From contig CANCKZ010000038.1 of NCBI GenBank assembly GCA_947378695.1, positions 1-6,782 of the forward strand: DNA of 6,782 nucleotides, written 5' to 3'. Under the pieces are notes generated by a model, which was not told where the DNA came from, searched no databases, and was given only the letters and a program-made list of their open reading frames with translations. A program made the position numbers and the translations under genes. This DNA is from Rickettsiales bacterium (GTDB lineage Bacteria; Pseudomonadota; Alphaproteobacteria; Rickettsiales; Deianiraeaceae). Positions 6,125-6,782 of this stretch are shown here, one piece after another (the stretch's first letter is position 1; each line of letters begins with the position of its first letter).

Positions 6125-6782
6125 ATATGGGTAGAATAACACGAATATTGGTTCAATTTATTGCGGTTATGGTTCTTGCTAATGCTTCGCTTGCAAACAT
6201 AAACACGCCTGTGAATATTGACAGTAGAATTCGCACGATGGTTTATAATCCAAATGAAATTTACACGCTAAATCTTAAAATGGGTTTCCAGTCAATCGTG
6301 GAATTTTCCCTTGATGAAGTTGTGGAACTTATTTCAGTTGGCGACCCATACCCATGGAAGCTTACTCCTATTGATCGCAGACTGTTCATTAAACCGCTGC
6401 AAATTGGAACAAAAACAAACCTCACAATCATTACAAACAAGCGAACATACTACTTCGACCTTCAATCTGATGTTACATTTTCGGATCAAGACTTCGATGT
6501 AATTCATGTAGTGCGATTCTTCTATCCTCAAACACCGATTGATGAATCTAAATACAGCATGGACGAATACATCGCATCAAAGGATAACAAAATTTCCAAA
6601 ACCATTCAAGATTCCGCAAACCTTGCTTCACAAAGCATTGGAAACACGGATTTACCAAACACGGTTGAGGAAAAATCCAAAGAACGCATTGCGATAAACC
6701 TTAATTACAGTTTCGTTGGGGAATATAACTCTTCAACACCTGTGGAGATTTTCGACGATAGAAAGGACACATTCTTCCGTTT
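6121..6782 (+). CDS. virB9: Type IV secretion system protein VirB9 (3' end cut by window)
   Basis: VirB9 is the periplasmic/outer-membrane core subunit that forms the ring with VirB7 and VirB10. The frame begins at ATG 6121, overlapping the virB8 stop as ATGA. It stays open for 220 codons to the window edge, so it is incomplete by perhaps 30-60 residues. Residues 1-25 are a signal peptide: basic MNMGRITR, a hydrophobic core to 20, and cleavage after ASLA. The N-terminal domain shows DSRIRTMVYNPNEIYTL (34-50), EFSLDEVVELISVGD (61-75), W79, LFIKPLQIGTKTNL (88-101), TNKRTYYFDL (105-114). The C-terminal domain begins with INLNYSFVGEYN (192-203) and PVEIFDDRKDTFFRF (from 207). Many homologues have DDG where this protein has DDR. 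A linker of about 60 residues (130-190), rich in S, K, D and N, joins the two domains. A second ATG two codons downstream is a less likely start. No virB7 lies between virB8 and virB9. Confidence 0.93.
   Translation, partial: MNMGRITRILVQFIAVMVLANASLANINTPVNIDSRIRTMVYNPNEIYTLNLKMGFQSIVEFSLDEVVELISVGDPYPWKLTPIDRRLFIKPLQIGTKTNLTIITNKRTYYFDLQSDVTFSDQDFDVIHVVRFFYPQTPIDESKYSMDEYIASKDNKISKTIQDSANLASQSIGNTDLPNTVEEKSKERIAINLNYSFVGEYNSSTPVEIFDDRKDTFFR

Noticed and set aside
1..6782. CRISPR array, toxin-antitoxin pair or phage genes
   Set aside because: No regularly spaced repeats and no matching coding pairs are visible anywhere in the window.

Overview
The window is AT-rich bacterial DNA with one largely gene-free region at its left end, one convergent and one divergent gene pair, and a type IV secretion operon running off the right edge. 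Recognisable genes are dnaK, pyrD (class 2), a SRPBCC/AHSA1-domain gene, leuD, virB8 and the 5' part of virB9. A small unrecognised gene lies just before dnaK. The quinone-type PyrD, the virB8-virB9 order and the overall composition fit an alphaproteobacterium, most plausibly in or near Rickettsiales. A leucine-biosynthesis gene would be unusual for a reduced obligate intracellular Rickettsiales. It would suit a deep-branching, amino-acid-prototrophic relative of the Deianiraea type. This placement is inference from gene content, not a phylogeny.

Layout. Positions 1-526 hold no convincing gene. The first 120 bases are extremely G-poor (by hand count about 52 C to 6 G on the + strand). Positions 369-493 look like a 121-bp miniature inverted-repeat element with 16-bp perfect terminal repeats flanked by TA. 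A small CDS of unknown function follows (575-883). Then comes a probable heat-shock promoter and dnaK (951-2843). A 275-bp spacer with several short repeats separates dnaK from convergent pyrD (4060-3119, minus). Upstream of pyrD on the same strand is an AHSA1-type gene (4653-4216, minus). Divergent from that gene is the + strand run leuD (4795-5406), virB8 (5399-6124) and virB9 (6121 to the edge). These three genes overlap by 8 and 4 bases, which indicates one translationally coupled transcript.

How they work together. DnaK is the general Hsp70 chaperone; dnaJ and grpE are not adjacent. PyrD feeds pyrimidine synthesis and passes electrons to quinone. LeuD is the small subunit of isopropylmalate isomerase and needs a LeuC encoded elsewhere. 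VirB8 and VirB9 belong to the inner-membrane/periplasmic and outer-membrane core parts of a P-type type IV secretion system. The most notable arrangement is a metabolic gene (leuD) fused by overlap to the head of a virB8-virB9 operon. This parallels the known ribA-virB8 arrangement of Wolbachia and Ehrlichia, but with a different metabolic gene.

I found no clear evidence of a wholly new system. The best leads are the TA-flanked miniature element, the leuD/T4SS coupling, and the unidentified small gene between that element and dnaK.
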